64,000 nt of DNA from Parapedobacter sp037190485. GTDB lineage: Bacteria > Bacteroidota > Bacteroidia > Sphingobacteriales > Sphingobacteriaceae. Location: assembly GCA_037190485.1 (NCBI GenBank), contig JBBCJB010000044.1, forward strand, positions 1 to 64,000, written 5' to 3'. This document shows positions 8,707-18,184 of this stretch, in pieces. A model generated the notes under the pieces. It saw only the letters and a list, made by a program, of their open reading frames with translations, was not told where the DNA came from and searched no databases. The position numbers and the translations under genes were made by a program. The number at the start of each line of letters is the position of its first letter. Position 1 is the stretch's first letter.

Positions 8707-11700
8707 CTAGAAACCAATGTTCAATCCGAAAGTAAAGGTGCGCATGGTTGGCGGCGCGCCATTTTCAAAACCAATGGCGTTTGTTCCGGTGGCAAACGTC
8801 GACTCCGGATCGATGCCGTCCATCTTGCTGTGGATCATCCAGACGTTGTTGCAGCTGGCAAAGACGCTGGCATTCTGCACGAACGATTTCCCGAGCACGG
8901 TTTTCGGCAACGCGTAGCTCAACTGCACGTTGCGTAGTCGGACATTGGTGGCGTCATAAATGTATTCCTCGTTGATGCCGAGGTTATTGGCCGTGGAGAT
9001 GGCATTGAAATATTGCTGCTGGGTTACCGAGGTGTTATTGGGTACATAGCCATCAGTGGCATTACCTGATACCCCGGGTACAACGAAGTTTTCGCGAACG
9101 CCCCCAGGTGCCGTTATGGCAGCCGTGCCGAAGCGTTGCATGGCAACGTGGGTGCCTACGAACATCTGGCCGCCGAACCGGCCGTCGACCTGGAAGGACA
9201 GATTGATGTTTTTGTATCCGAAACTGTTGATCAAGCTGACCATCTCTCGGGCTTGCTGGTCACCTAATTGAACCTGCTCGCCGTCACGCTGCGGTAGGCC
9301 GTTGTTCAGCAAAAGTTTGCCAAAGTGCTCGCTTTCCGGATCCTTCACCCGAAGGTAGCGATGCCCCCAGATCTCGCCGTAGGCACCACCTTTCCTGGCT
9401 CTGACCGCCAAATCATCAAACGTGCCGCCGGGCAACGGGTATTGCGTGACACCTAAACTTGACTCAATGTCATTAACCGTATTGGTGTTTCGGCTGAAAT
9501 TGACCGTCGCATCCCAACGGAAAGAGTTTTCGCGTTCCATCAGGTTGACATTGGCGACGATTTCCCAACCTTGGTTTTGGATATCGCCTGCATTGATCTT
9601 CCGTGCCGTGTAGCCGCTGGAGGGATCCATCGGCAAATTGATTAGTTGGTACAGCGCATTGGATTTGTACCAGCTGACATCCAAGCTCAACCGGTTTTGG
9701 AAGAAACGGAACTCCCCGCCGAATTCGATGTTCCTGATCAGCTCACTACGTACATTTGGATTGAAAAAGATATCCCCGGTGTTGCCCGTGGTATTCCCAA
9801 GGGGGTCGTTTCCAATGCTGTATACATTGTAGAGTTGGTAGGGATTCATGTCGTTCCCCACTTCGGCATACGAAGCCCTTAATTTGGTATACGTCAGCCA
9901 AGATGGCAATGCACCGCCATTTTTGTTGATCATATCGGAGACGACATAGGAAAGACTGACCGATGGATAGAAAAACGACCGATTGTCGGGATGCAAGGTT
10001 GAAGTCCAGTCGTTCCGGAACGTAGATTCCAGAAACAGGTAGCCATCATAGTTGATGCCCAAGCTGCCGTAAATGGAATTGATTTTGCGTTCAGAATAGG
10101 TTTGCGAGGTTGTGGGAGTTCCTTTAGAGTTGCGGACATAGAAAAAATTAGGCACCTCCAACTCGCCGACCGAGGCACCCAATGATTCCGATTTTTGGTG
10201 CATCAAGTTGCCGCCCAATGTGACGTTGCCGCCCAATTTACCGAACACGTTGTCTTTTTGGGCAATCAACAACGCGCTATAGTTGGTTTCCCTAAATGTT
10301 TCCTTGCTCGTGCTGTATCGTCCGTTCGCCGGTGCCGGGCTGCCCGCCCAGTATTTGTTTTCCAGGTTGTTGGTGAACAAGTCGCCGCCCGCCCTGATTT
10401 CTGCGCTCAGCCAATCCGAAAACTCGCGCTTGAGCGATGCATTCAGCAAAAAACGGTCGCGTTTATCAGTGTTCTGGTCGTATTTCGCCCGCCAATACGG
10501 ATTAATGGCATTGACACCAACGGTATACCACAACATTTTGCCGAATTCGTCAACACCGGAATCGAATTCACTTACATCGATAGACCTCGGCAATACCTGC
10601 AGGTTATAGATGCTGCTGTTGTCGCGCCCGTTGTTTGGCCGGTTGAATCCACTCGTGTTGTTGTACTGGACTTTGACGTCGGTCGACCACTTTTCATCCC
10701 TGCCGAATTTCGTCGTGGCGCGCGAGGTCAAGTTCGTACGGACGAATTTGTTCTCGGGGATGATGCTCGAGTTGTTCAGCTGGCTGAATGAAGTGTAGAT
10801 GGCGGTGTTGCCGTATTGTTGCTGGAAAGCCAAGTTGTGCGTTTGGTTCACGCCCGTCCGCAGGAAGGCGTCGAGGTTGTCGTGGATTCGCAAGGGGCCT
10901 TGGGTAACGTCATCCCATTTCGTTACCGTTTGCCCGGTGGCAAGCGGGCCCCAGCTAAGGATCGAATTCTGGTCGTAATTTCCTTCCGTGCCCTGTCCGA
11001 ACAGGTTTTGCGTCTCGGGGCGCATGAAGACCGACTCAATGCCTACGTTGGAAGAAACCGTGATACCGAGACCCGCTCTCGATCGGCCCGATTTGGTGGT
11101 GATCAAAATGACCCCGTTACCTGCACGGTTGCCGTACAATGCGGCAGCCGAGGGACCTTTGAGCACCGACATGCTCTCGATGTCGTCAGCGCTCAAATCG
11201 CCCAGTCCGTTGCCGCGATCCAATCCCGCACCCCAGTATCCGTTTTCGGTCGTACCGGTGAAATTGTTCATCGGTACCCCGTCAACGACGATAAGGGGCT
11301 GGTTGTCGCCGGTAAGCGAACTGAAGCCCCGTAGGATGATTTTCGCCGAACTGCCTGCGCCGTTGCTGGATCGCGCAATCTGTACACCGGCGGCTTTGCC
11401 CGAGAGCGCGTTGGTCAGGTTGGCTTCCCGCGCTTCGGCGAGTTGGGTGCCTCGTATCTCCTGAACGGCATAGCCTAACGACTTTTTCTCCCGCTTGATG
11501 CCCAGCGCCGTCACCACCACTTCGCCCAGCTCGCTGGATTCAACCTCTAGGGTCACGTTGATCTGCGCTTGGTTCCCTACGCTGATCTGCTGCGAAACAT
11601 AGCCAAGCGTCGAGAACCGAAGTGTCTCGCCCGACGAGGCGCTGATGGAATACCGGCCTTCCGAATCGGTTTGCGTGGCCCGGGCGGTGCCCTGTACGGT

Positions 11701-11832
11701 TACGGTAGCGCCCGGCAGTGGGCCGTTCTCATCCGCCACGACACCCGTGACGGTACGTTGTGCATAGGCGACGAATACGGATGCAAAGATCGTCACCACC
11801 ATCAGACAACATTTCATGTACTGATTTTTCAT
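8707..11832 (-). CDS. SusC/RagA-family TonB-dependent outer-membrane transporter
   Basis: 1041 residues. A signal peptide (to VAYAQ, about residue 25) precedes a carboxypeptidase-regulatory-like beta domain (TVTGVVADENGPLPGATVTVQGT). Next comes a TonB-box-like stretch (GEVVVTALGIKREKKSLGYAVQ), the plug domain (LRGFSSLTGDNQPLIVVDGVPM; VLKGPSAAALYGNRAGNGVILITTKSG) and a beta-barrel ending in a hydrophobic strand with terminal Phe (FTFGLNIGF), the outer-membrane sorting signal. With the downstream SusD it forms a nutrient import complex powered by TonB-ExbBD. A ROK regulator gene lies 101 bp upstream on the same strand and probably controls it. No glycosidase is linked; a secreted hydrolase is instead. 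Confidence 0.95.
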   Translation of the reverse strand: MKNQYMKCCLMVVTIFASVFVAYAQRTVTGVVADENGPLPGATVTVQGTARATQTDSEGRYSISASSGETLRFSTLGYVSQQISVGNQAQINVTLEVESSELGEVVVTALGIKREKKSLGYAVQEIRGTQLAEAREANLTNALSGKAAGVQIARSSNGAGSSAKIILRGFSSLTGDNQPLIVVDGVPMNNFTGTTENGYWGAGLDRGNGLGDLSADDIESMSVLKGPSAAALYGNRAGNGVILITTKSGRSRAGLGITVSSNVGIESVFMRPETQNLFGQGTEGNYDQNSILSWGPLATGQTVTKWDDVTQGPLRIHDNLDAFLRTGVNQTHNLAFQQQYGNTAIYTSFSQLNNSSIIPENKFVRTNLTSRATTKFGRDEKWSTDVKVQYNNTSGFNRPNNGRDNSSIYNLQVLPRSIDVSEFDSGVDEFGKMLWYTVGVNAINPYWRAKYDQNTDKRDRFLLNASLKREFSDWLSAEIRAGGDLFTNNLENKYWAGSPAPANGRYSTSKETFRETNYSALLIAQKDNVFGKLGGNVTLGGNLMHQKSESLGASVGELEVPNFFYVRNSKGTPTTSQTYSERKINSIYGSLGINYDGYLFLESTFRNDWTSTLHPDNRSFFYPSVSLSYVVSDMINKNGGALPSWLTYTKLRASYAEVGNDMNPYQLYNVYSIGNDPLGNTTGNTGDIFFNPNVRSELIRNIEFGGEFRFFQNRLSLDVSWYKSNALYQLINLPMDPSSGYTARKINAGDIQNQGWEIVANVNLMERENSFRWDATVNFSRNTNTVNDIESSLGVTQYPLPGGTFDDLAVRARKGGAYGEIWGHRYLRVKDPESEHFGKLLLNNGLPQRDGEQVQLGDQQAREMVSLINSFGYKNINLSFQVDGRFGGQMFVGTHVAMQRFGTAAITAPGGVRENFVVPGVSGNATDGYVPNNTSVTQQQYFNAISTANNLGINEEYIYDATNVRLRNVQLSYALPKTVLGKSFVQNASVFASCNNVWMIHSKMDGIDPESTFATGTNAIGFENGAPPTMRTFTFGLNIGF

Positions 11833-11933
11833 GTTAAGTGTGTTAGTTAATGTGTATTGGTTAATTGCTACAGGGTGTGTTTAATGGTACTTTTAATCAT
11901 ATGGTTGTCATTTAGTTTGTAGTCGTTCGTTCC

Positions 11934-13166
11934 TTATATCGGATGCGCCTCCGCCGTTTTACGAGGAGACAGCCGCGATTTTTCCAGATCGAGGTGTTCG
12001 ATGACGAGGCTCGCGGCGCCCAGAAGTTCGGCTTGATAACCGAGCGAAGAGATGGTCACGTCCGTTTGCTCCGCCAGTTTCGGGATGCAGAATTCGTTGA
12101 TGGCGCGCTGTATCGGGGCCAGCAACAGTTTTCCCGCCGCGGCGGTCCTGCCGCTTAGCACCACGCGTTCCGGATTCATGATGTGGATGAGCGTGGCGAT
12201 TCCCTTCCCGACGATGAATGCCGCATCCGAAAGCGAAGTGATGGCCAGCTGATCGCCTTGGCGCGCTGCTTGGATCAACTGGTCGCCTTCCGATTCGCCG
12301 GGGTCGGCAAATAGTTTTTCCAGGCGCGAAGCGGCACCGCTGGCGATGGCCTTTTTCGCATTTTCCACCACGACGAGCAACGAAGCGTCGACTTCCAGGC
12401 ATCCGCGTTTGCCGCACACGCAGAGTCTGTCGGTATGGGAGAGCGGGATGTGGCTGAATTCACCGGCATAGCCGTTGTGGCCCCTGAACAATCGGCCATT
12501 CACGATCATGCCCAGGCCGATGCCCCAACCCATGTTGACCACCATCACATCTTGCATGCCCTTCGCCGAGCCGAAGTGCAATTCGGCAATGGCAATGGCG
12601 CTCGAATCATTCTCGATGTAGACGGGCATGCCCAAACGCTTGGTCAACCGGTCTCTTAACCCCGGTTGCTTGGCGGGCGCGGTCAGGTAGGAGGCATTCA
12701 GCCCTTTTTCGACGTCCACGAATCCGGGCATCCCCACGCCGATGCCCATGATGTGGGCTTGCCGGATATGGGATGAATGGATGTAGCGCTCAATGGCCAC
12801 GCACAGTTGATCAAAGGCTTCCGGATTGTTGGATAAGGCCAATGGAAATGCCCGTTCCGGAAAGGCAGGCTCATTGGCGAGGTTGTACAGCACGACCCGG
12901 GTGATGAACTGATCCATGGCCACCGCCAAGATGTATTGCTTCGCCTTTTCATTGAGGCGGTAACGAAGCGCACGTCGCCCCCCCGTAGAGGGGGCCAATC
13001 CGTCTTCCACGGCATACCCGTCTTGCAGTAGCCCACCCATGATACTCGTGATGTTGGGTATGCTTTTCCGGGTATAGTGGCTGAGGTCGGCAAGGGACAA
13101 GGCACCCTTGTAATACAGCTGCTTGAATACCGTCTTCTTCAATTCGTCTTGGCGTTCGATTTTCAC
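11934..13166 (-). CDS. ROK-family transcriptional regulator (NagC/XylR type)
   Basis: 410 residues. A winged helix-turn-helix at about residues 8-65 (GALSLADLSHYTRKSIPNIT) is followed by a ROK sugar-kinase-like domain with VVNMGWGIGLGMIVNGRLF. The ROK zinc motif is present: GHNGYAGEFSHIPL supplies the histidine and CVCGKRGCLE the three cysteines. Such proteins are usually repressors whose DNA binding changes on sugar or sugar-phosphate binding. It is the first gene of the minus-strand cluster with SusC, SusD and the hydrolase, and is the likely local regulator. The C-terminus (SRLSPRKTAEAHPI) is a short non-conserved tail. Confidence 0.9.
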   Translation of the reverse strand: MKIERQDELKKTVFKQLYYKGALSLADLSHYTRKSIPNITSIMGGLLQDGYAVEDGLAPSTGGRRALRYRLNEKAKQYILAVAMDQFITRVVLYNLANEPAFPERAFPLALSNNPEAFDQLCVAIERYIHSSHIRQAHIMGIGVGMPGFVDVEKGLNASYLTAPAKQPGLRDRLTKRLGMPVYIENDSSAIAIAELHFGSAKGMQDVMVVNMGWGIGLGMIVNGRLFRGHNGYAGEFSHIPLSHTDRLCVCGKRGCLEVDASLLVVVENAKKAIASGAASRLEKLFADPGESEGDQLIQAARQGDQLAITSLSDAAFIVGKGIATLIHIMNPERVVLSGRTAAAGKLLLAPIQRAINEFCIPKLAEQTDVTISSLGYQAELLGAASLVIEHLDLEKSRLSPRKTAEAHPI

Positions 13167-13205
13167 AATTTTCAGTTAACAACCAGATCTTTTTAAAATC
13201 TAATA

Positions 13206-13213
13206 CAAACTTA
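13206..13213 (-). promoter_or_regulatory. Promoter -7 box for the ROK gene
   Basis: On the minus strand this reads TAAGTTTG, an exact match to the Bacteroidota -7 consensus TAnnTTTG. A TTG lies 21 bases upstream. It is 40 bp upstream of the ROK start in an AT-rich region of about 150 bp. The spacing to TTG is one or two bases longer than ideal. Confidence 0.5.
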
Positions 13214-13396
13214 ATAAATTATAAATGTAAAAGACAAGAACTTATTAAAATAAAATATGAAGATTGTTTAACTTTCTGTTTTTTAGTTAATTATTTTTTA
13301 TTGATGAAGTCGAATCCTCTTTTTTGAGCTAATGTGGGGGAAAACAGCTATTTTTACTCCGAGCTTGCTTTAAACAAGCGCGTCAACGAACAACGG

Positions 13397-14155
13397 ATGG
13401 GGAACGACAACATAGACCGATTTTCATACCGCGCCGAACACTATGATAAGTTTCGGCCGGGCTATCCCGACGAGTTGATTCGTTTCCTGCACCAGCACGC
13501 GGCCGTTGGCCGAGACACCGTTATCGCCGATATGGCCGCGGGCACCGGCATCTTCACCGAACAGCTGGCGCGCTGGGGCAATCCGATTTTTGCGATAGAA
13601 CCCAATCCGTCCATGCGGCGACTTGCCGAAAAGCGGCTGCGGAAATTCGAGAACTGCACGTGCCGCGAGGGCAGGGCCGAGTCTTCCGGTTTGCCCGACG
13701 GTTCGGTGGATTTGATCGTGTCGGCGCAGGCCTTCCATTGGTTCGACCTGGAAAAGGCCAGGAGCGAATTCGAACGGATCGGGCGAGGAACCCCTTGCGT
13801 GGCGGTTATCTGGAACTTGCGCAATGCCGATAGCCAATTCGAAGCGGGATATGAGACCCTTATCCAGACCTACTCCGTGGATTACCTGCAGGTGAGCCAG
13901 CGGCGGATGACCACCGCGGAGGTGTTGTCGTTTTTCGGACAGACGGCGCCGGATTACCGGGTTTTCAATCACGAGGATTTCCTGACGCATGAACAGCTGG
14001 TCGGTCGGACGCTGTCCTATTCCTATATGCCTGAAGTCGGGGCTGGGGTGTGGGAAGAGGTGATGCGGCGCCTCGAAGCGCTCTTCCATGACCATCAGCG
14101 GGACGGTCGGGTGCGGCTCTCCTACAAGACCAGGCTATTTGTCGGAAAAATTTAA
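13397..14155 (+). CDS. Class I SAM-dependent methyltransferase
   Basis: 252 residues from ATG 13397 (MGNDNIDRFSYRAEHYDKFRPGYP); a GTG at 13334 would add 21 residues with no family similarity. Motif I is VIADMAAGTGIFTEQLA, with an acidic residue ending the second strand (FAIEPNPSMR), and a motif near DGSVDLIVSAQAFHWFD, all typical of the methyltransferase type-11 family that includes small-molecule and ubiquinone-type methylases. The substrate is not evident. It lies 3 bp before the next membrane protein gene on the same strand and is probably co-transcribed with it. Confidence 0.85.
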   Translation: MGNDNIDRFSYRAEHYDKFRPGYPDELIRFLHQHAAVGRDTVIADMAAGTGIFTEQLARWGNPIFAIEPNPSMRRLAEKRLRKFENCTCREGRAESSGLPDGSVDLIVSAQAFHWFDLEKARSEFERIGRGTPCVAVIWNLRNADSQFEAGYETLIQTYSVDYLQVSQRRMTTAEVLSFFGQTAPDYRVFNHEDFLTHEQLVGRTLSYSYMPEVGAGVWEEVMRRLEALFHDHQRDGRVRLSYKTRLFVGKI

Positions 14156-14158
14156 GCA

Positions 14159-15379
14159 ATGAACCAGCGATACTATTCACTCGACGTATTCCGTGGCGCT
14201 ACCGTAGCGTTGATGATTTTGGTGAACAACCCCGGCACGTGGTCGCACCTGTTTCCGCCGTTGGCGCATGCCGATTGGCACGGTTGCACGCCCACCGATC
14301 TGGTGTTTCCCTTTTTCCTGTTTGCCGTGGGCAACGCCATGGCATTCGTGATGCCTCGCCTGCGCGCCGCCGGTGACGCAGTGTTCTGGAAGAAGGTGCT
14401 GAAGCGGACGGTGCTGATTTTTGGAATCGGGATTTTTTTGAATTGGTGGCCGTTCGTGGAATGGCAGGGCGAGGCCTTGATGTTCAAGCATTGGGTCAGC
14501 CCCGACGACCCGGAGCAAGGTGTCCGGATCCTGGGTGTGCTCCAGCGCATCGCATTGGCTTACCTATTCGCATCGATAATGGTCTATTACCTGAAGGAAA
14601 AGCAGGTGATTGCGGTGTCTGTCTTGCTGCTGCTCGGATACTGGGTGGTTTGCGCGGTATTCGGTGGCGACGAGCCGTACAGCAGGGCGGGTTGGTTCGG
14701 CAACGCGATCGATCGGGCGGTCATCGGCGTCGCCCATCTCTACAAGGGCGAGGGGGTGCCATTCGAACCCGAAGGATTGATGAGCACGATGCCGTCCGTC
14801 GTGCAGGTCGTGATGGGTTACTTGGCAGGCGTGTACCTCCAGGCGCGTGGCCGGGTCGATTGGCTGTGGCCGAACGTTTGGCGAAAACAACCCGAAGCCA
14901 GGTCTGCAGACAACATGCTGGCTGGGTTGTTCGTCGTGGCGGCCCTGTTGGCCCTCCTGGGGTTGTTCTGGGGGCTGGCGTTTCCGATCAACAAAAAGAT
15001 CTGGACCAGCTCCTTCGTGCTTTATACCACCGGACTGGCGCTCTTTTCCATCGGTACATCGGTGTGGTTCATTGAAGTATTGGGCGTCAGGAATGGATTT
15101 ACCCGGTTTTTCGATGTCTTTGGCAAGAACCCCCTGTTCATCTATGTGTTGAGCGGGATGTTGCCGCGTTTGTCAGGGATCCTTCGTTTCCAGGTGGGGG
15201 TAGACGCGGCGGGCGAGCGGGTCTATTCCACGCCGTTGGCGTGGTTTTACCAGGAAGTGTGTGCCAAGGTGCCCGGGCCACCGGAAGTAGGCTCCCTTTG
15301 CTATGCATTGGTGTTTTTAGGGGGGTGCTGGGCCATTTGCTACGTGCTGGACCGGAAAGGCATCTACATCAAGGTTTAG
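14159..15379 (+). CDS. Membrane acyltransferase-like protein (HGSNAT/DUF5009, NagX-like)
   Basis: 406 residues with about ten transmembrane segments. It begins RYYSLDVFRGATVALMILVNNPG and continues HGCTPTDLVFPFFLFAVGNAMAF, the signature of the heparan-alpha-glucosaminide N-acetyltransferase/NagX group (PF07786, DUF5009). Members acetylate amino sugars across a membrane or are uncharacterised partners of glucosamine catabolism. The histidine in HGCTPTDLVFP is the position proposed as acetyl carrier in the human enzyme. It starts 3 bp after the methyltransferase stop. In this setting its actual substrate is unknown. Confidence 0.85.
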   Translation: MNQRYYSLDVFRGATVALMILVNNPGTWSHLFPPLAHADWHGCTPTDLVFPFFLFAVGNAMAFVMPRLRAAGDAVFWKKVLKRTVLIFGIGIFLNWWPFVEWQGEALMFKHWVSPDDPEQGVRILGVLQRIALAYLFASIMVYYLKEKQVIAVSVLLLLGYWVVCAVFGGDEPYSRAGWFGNAIDRAVIGVAHLYKGEGVPFEPEGLMSTMPSVVQVVMGYLAGVYLQARGRVDWLWPNVWRKQPEARSADNMLAGLFVVAALLALLGLFWGLAFPINKKIWTSSFVLYTTGLALFSIGTSVWFIEVLGVRNGFTRFFDVFGKNPLFIYVLSGMLPRLSGILRFQVGVDAAGERVYSTPLAWFYQEVCAKVPGPPEVGSLCYALVFLGGCWAICYVLDRKGIYIKV

Positions 15380-15415
15380 CGGTGCCGGTCAGCACGAGTT
15401 GCGAGAGGTCGCTAT

Positions 15416-15450
15416 ATTTCTTATTTCGCATTTCTTATTTCGTATTTAAT
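15416..15450. repeat. Heptanucleotide tandem array (ATTTCxx)
   Basis: Four 7-bp units (ATTTCTT, ATTTCGC, ATTTCTT, ATTTCGT) plus a degenerate fifth (ATTTAAT) lie between the membrane acyltransferase gene and the rpsO promoter. The same unit in reverse orientation occurs at 38521-38541. The array spans the expected -33 region of the rpsO promoter. Confidence 0.7.
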
Positions 15451-15453
15451 GGT

Positions 15454-15461
15454 TATCTTTG
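15454..15461 (+). promoter_or_regulatory. rpsO: Promoter -7 box for rpsO
   Basis: TATCTTTG matches the Bacteroidota -7 consensus TAnnTTTG exactly, 42 bp upstream of the rpsO start. No clear TTTG is found at -33, where the heptanucleotide array lies instead. Confidence 0.55.
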
Positions 15462-15503
15462 CCGCCGATTAATTTTAGTTAACGCTTTAATATTATTCAA
15501 GTA

Positions 15504-15782
15504 ATGTATTTAAGTAAAGAGTACAAGGCGGGTATCTTCGCCGAATTTGCCGGGGGCGAAGCCAATACGGGTTCCGCGGAAGGGCAGGTGGCTTTATTCA
15601 CCAAACGGATCGCTCATTTGACGGGGCATTTGAAAACGAACAGGAAAGATTTCGCTACCCAACGGTCGTTGCAGAAGTTGGTCGGTAAGCGTCGGGCCTT
15701 GTTGAAATATTTGTACAACAAGGATATCACGCGTTACCGGGCCATCATCAAAGCGTTGGGCTTGCGTGATATCATCAAGTAA
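15504..15782 (+). CDS. rpsO: 30S ribosomal protein S15
   Basis: 92 residues. The S15 core is clear: TGSAEGQVALFTKRIAHLTGHLKTNRKDFATQRSLQKLVGKRRALLKYL, which contacts the three-way junction of 16S rRNA helices 20-22 in the small-subunit platform. It is three residues longer than the E. coli protein, with an N-terminal MYLSKEYKAGIFAEFAG as in other Bacteroidota. A hairpin terminator follows within 23 bp of the stop and pnp lies 133 bp downstream, so the rpsO-pnp order is the widely conserved one. Confidence 0.97.
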   Translation: MYLSKEYKAGIFAEFAGGEANTGSAEGQVALFTKRIAHLTGHLKTNRKDFATQRSLQKLVGKRRALLKYLYNKDITRYRAIIKALGLRDIIK

Positions 15783-15804
15783 CGTTCACGAAAAATTTTC
15801 AAAG

Positions 15805-15834
15805 AAGCCATCTCATTATGGGGATGGCTTTTTA
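15805..15834 (+). terminator. Rho-independent terminator after rpsO
   Basis: AAGCCATC and GATGGCTT pair around a 10-base loop and run into TTTTTAC. It lies 22 bp after the rpsO stop and should separate rpsO from pnp transcription. Its T-tract runs into a TACTTTTG match (15833-15840) that may be the -7 box of a separate pnp promoter. Confidence 0.8.
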
Positions 15835-15840
15835 CTTTTG
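15833..15840 (+). promoter_or_regulatory. pnp: Possible -7 box for pnp
   Basis: TACTTTTG matches TAnnTTTG 75 bp upstream of the pnp start. It overlaps the tail of the rpsO terminator, and no TTTG is visible at -33, so it is tentative. Confidence 0.4.
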
Positions 15841-15915
15841 TACAATTTCTAAAAGTCTATATACACAACAGGGTGCGCCGCTAAAGACGAACGGTGCATC
15901 GAACGAACATTACAA

Positions 15916-18054
15916 ATGAGTTACAACGAAAAGAAAACGACGATCGATATGGGCGGCGGACGCCAGATCGAGATTTCCACCGGGAAGCTGGCCAAACAGG
16001 CCGACGGATCGGTGGTGGTGAAACAGGGGGCAACGATGCTGTTGGCTACGGTGGTCTCCGCGCAGGAGGCGAAGCCGGGAACCGACTTTTTGCCGCTTTC
16101 AGTCGATTACCAGGAGAAGTATGCGGCCGCCGGTCGCATCCCGGGCGGGTTCCTCCGCCGGGAAGCACGCCTGTCTGACTATGAGATCCTGATTTCGCGA
16201 TTGGTGGATCGCGCGTTACGCCCGCTGTTCCCCGAGGATTACCATGCCGATACACAGGTGATGATTTCCTTGATCTCTGCCGATAAGGACATCATGCCGG
16301 ACGCATTGGCCGGATTGGCCGCTTCCGCCGCCATCGCGATTTCGGATATCCCGTTCAACGGTCCGATCTCGGAGGTTCGCGTGGCCAAGATTGACGGCCA
16401 ATTGGTCATCAACCCCTTGATGAGCGAACTGGAACGTGCAACGCTCGAGTTTATCGTGGCCGGTTCCGCCCAAGACATCGTCATGGTGGAGGGAGAGGCG
16501 AAGGAAATCGCCGAAGCGGAGATGGTCGAGGCCATCGCATTCGCCCATGAAGCGATCAAGAAGCAAGTACAGGCCCAGGTTGAATTGGCCGCTTTGGTCG
16601 GTAACAAGGCCAAGCGCGAATACAGCCATGAGCCCAGCAATCCGGAATTGCGTGACCGGATTTTTGCGGCAACATACGATCAGGTATACGCCGTGGCCAA
16701 ATCGGCATCGGCAAAGCATGAACGCAGCGAGCAGTTCAAGCAAATCGGGGCTGCCTTCGTGGAGTCGGCATTTGGCGAAGCGGAAATCGATGCGGATACC
16801 GCGTTCCTGATCAAGAAATACTACCATGACGTACAGTACGATGCGGTACGCAACCTGATCCTGGACGAAGGCATCCGGCTGGACGGACGTGATGTGCGCA
16901 CGGTACGCCCGATATGGAGCGAGGTGGATTACCTGCCTGCCGCCCACGGATCGGCGGTGTTTACCCGTGGCGAAACGCAATCGCTGACATCGGTGACGCT
17001 GGGTGCCAAGGATGACGAACAAATGATCGATGGCGCATTCATCCATGGATACAACAAATTCCTGCTGCATTACAACTTCCCCGCGTTTTCGGTAGGGGAG
17101 GTGCGCCCGAACCGCGGGCCGGGGCGTCGCGAAGTGGGCCACGGGAACCTGGCCTTGCGCTCATTGAAGCAAGTGTTGCCGACCGGTGATGAAAACCCAT
17201 ACACCATCCGTGTGGTTTCGGATATCCTCGAATCCAACGGATCGTCTTCCATGGCGACGGTATGCGCAGGCGCATTGGCCTTGATGGATGCTGGCATCAA
17301 GCTGAAGGCGCCCGTTTCGGGAATCGCGATGGGATTGATCACCGACGAGAAGACCGGAAAGTACGCGATTCTGAGCGACATCCTGGGCGACGAAGATCAC
17401 TTGGGCGACATGGACTTCAAGGTGACCGGCACGGAGAAGGGAATCGTGGGTTGCCAGATGGACTTGAAAATCAATGGGCTGAAATGGGAGGTGTTGACCC
17501 AGGCACTCGATCAAGCAAAGGAGGCCCGGTTGCATATCCTCGGCGAAATGAACAAGACGCTTGCCGAACCACGTGCGGACTACAAGCCGCATGCACCTCG
17601 GATCGTCAGCTTCACCATCGACAAGGAGTTCATCGGTGCGGTAATCGGGCCTGGTGGCAAGATCATCCAGGAAATGCAACGCGAGACCGGTGCGACGATT
17701 GCCATCGAAGAGGTGGACAGCAAAGGCGTGGTGCAGGTGTTTGCCGAAAACAAGGCGTCCATCGATGACGCCGTACGCCGGATCAAGGCCATTGCCGCCA
17801 AGCCGGAAGTCGGCGAAATCTACGAAGGCAAGGTGAAGTCCATCATGCCCTTCGGCGCGTTCGTCGAGATCATACCCGGCAAGGACGGTCTCCTGCACAT
17901 CTCCGAGATCGATTGGAAGCGTTATGAAACCATGGACGGCATTTTCAACGTCGGTGATATCGTCAAGGTGAAGTTGCTGGACATCGATAAACAGGGCAAA
18001 CTGAAGCTGTCGCGCAAGGCGCTGCTCCCACGTCCTGAAAGAAAGGATGCGTAA
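15916..18054 (+). CDS. pnp: Polyribonucleotide nucleotidyltransferase (PNPase)
   Basis: 712 residues, the normal length. Order of domains: RNase PH-like 1 (about 10-145), alpha-helical linker (about 145-310), RNase PH-like 2 (about 310-545, with DGRDVRTVRPI, RGETQ and FPAFSVGEVRPNRGPGRREVGHGNLA), a KH domain (about 555-620, FIGAVIGPGGKIIQ) and an S1 domain (about 630-700, IYEGKVKSIMPFGAFVEIIPGKDGLLHIS). The enzyme degrades RNA 3'->5' using phosphate and can add tails, usually as part of a cytoplasmic degradosome. Position downstream of rpsO is conserved across bacteria. It ends before a clear hairpin terminator. Confidence 0.98.
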   Translation: MSYNEKKTTIDMGGGRQIEISTGKLAKQADGSVVVKQGATMLLATVVSAQEAKPGTDFLPLSVDYQEKYAAAGRIPGGFLRREARLSDYEILISRLVDRALRPLFPEDYHADTQVMISLISADKDIMPDALAGLAASAAIAISDIPFNGPISEVRVAKIDGQLVINPLMSELERATLEFIVAGSAQDIVMVEGEAKEIAEAEMVEAIAFAHEAIKKQVQAQVELAALVGNKAKREYSHEPSNPELRDRIFAATYDQVYAVAKSASAKHERSEQFKQIGAAFVESAFGEAEIDADTAFLIKKYYHDVQYDAVRNLILDEGIRLDGRDVRTVRPIWSEVDYLPAAHGSAVFTRGETQSLTSVTLGAKDDEQMIDGAFIHGYNKFLLHYNFPAFSVGEVRPNRGPGRREVGHGNLALRSLKQVLPTGDENPYTIRVVSDILESNGSSSMATVCAGALALMDAGIKLKAPVSGIAMGLITDEKTGKYAILSDILGDEDHLGDMDFKVTGTEKGIVGCQMDLKINGLKWEVLTQALDQAKEARLHILGEMNKTLAEPRADYKPHAPRIVSFTIDKEFIGAVIGPGGKIIQEMQRETGATIAIEEVDSKGVVQVFAENKASIDDAVRRIKAIAAKPEVGEIYEGKVKSIMPFGAFVEIIPGKDGLLHISEIDWKRYETMDGIFNVGDIVKVKLLDIDKQGKLKLSRKALLPRPERKDA

Positions 18055-18083
18055 GCTTCCTGTTGATTTGAAAAATTAACGAT

Positions 18084-18134
18084 GTGCTGATTTGAGGATG
18101 GAACTTTGCGGCCGTTCTCGAATCAGCACTTTTT
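18084..18134 (+). terminator. Rho-independent terminator after pnp
   Basis: GTGCTGATT and AATCAGCAC form a 9-bp stem followed by TTTTT. An inner pairing (GAG..CTC, GAAC..GTTC) lengthens the hairpin. It lies 30 bp after the pnp stop and between convergent genes, so it may act on both strands. Confidence 0.8.
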
Positions 18135-18184
18135 GTTGCGCTTTACACCCCGAACACAACCTCACTGAACACACACTCACCGGT

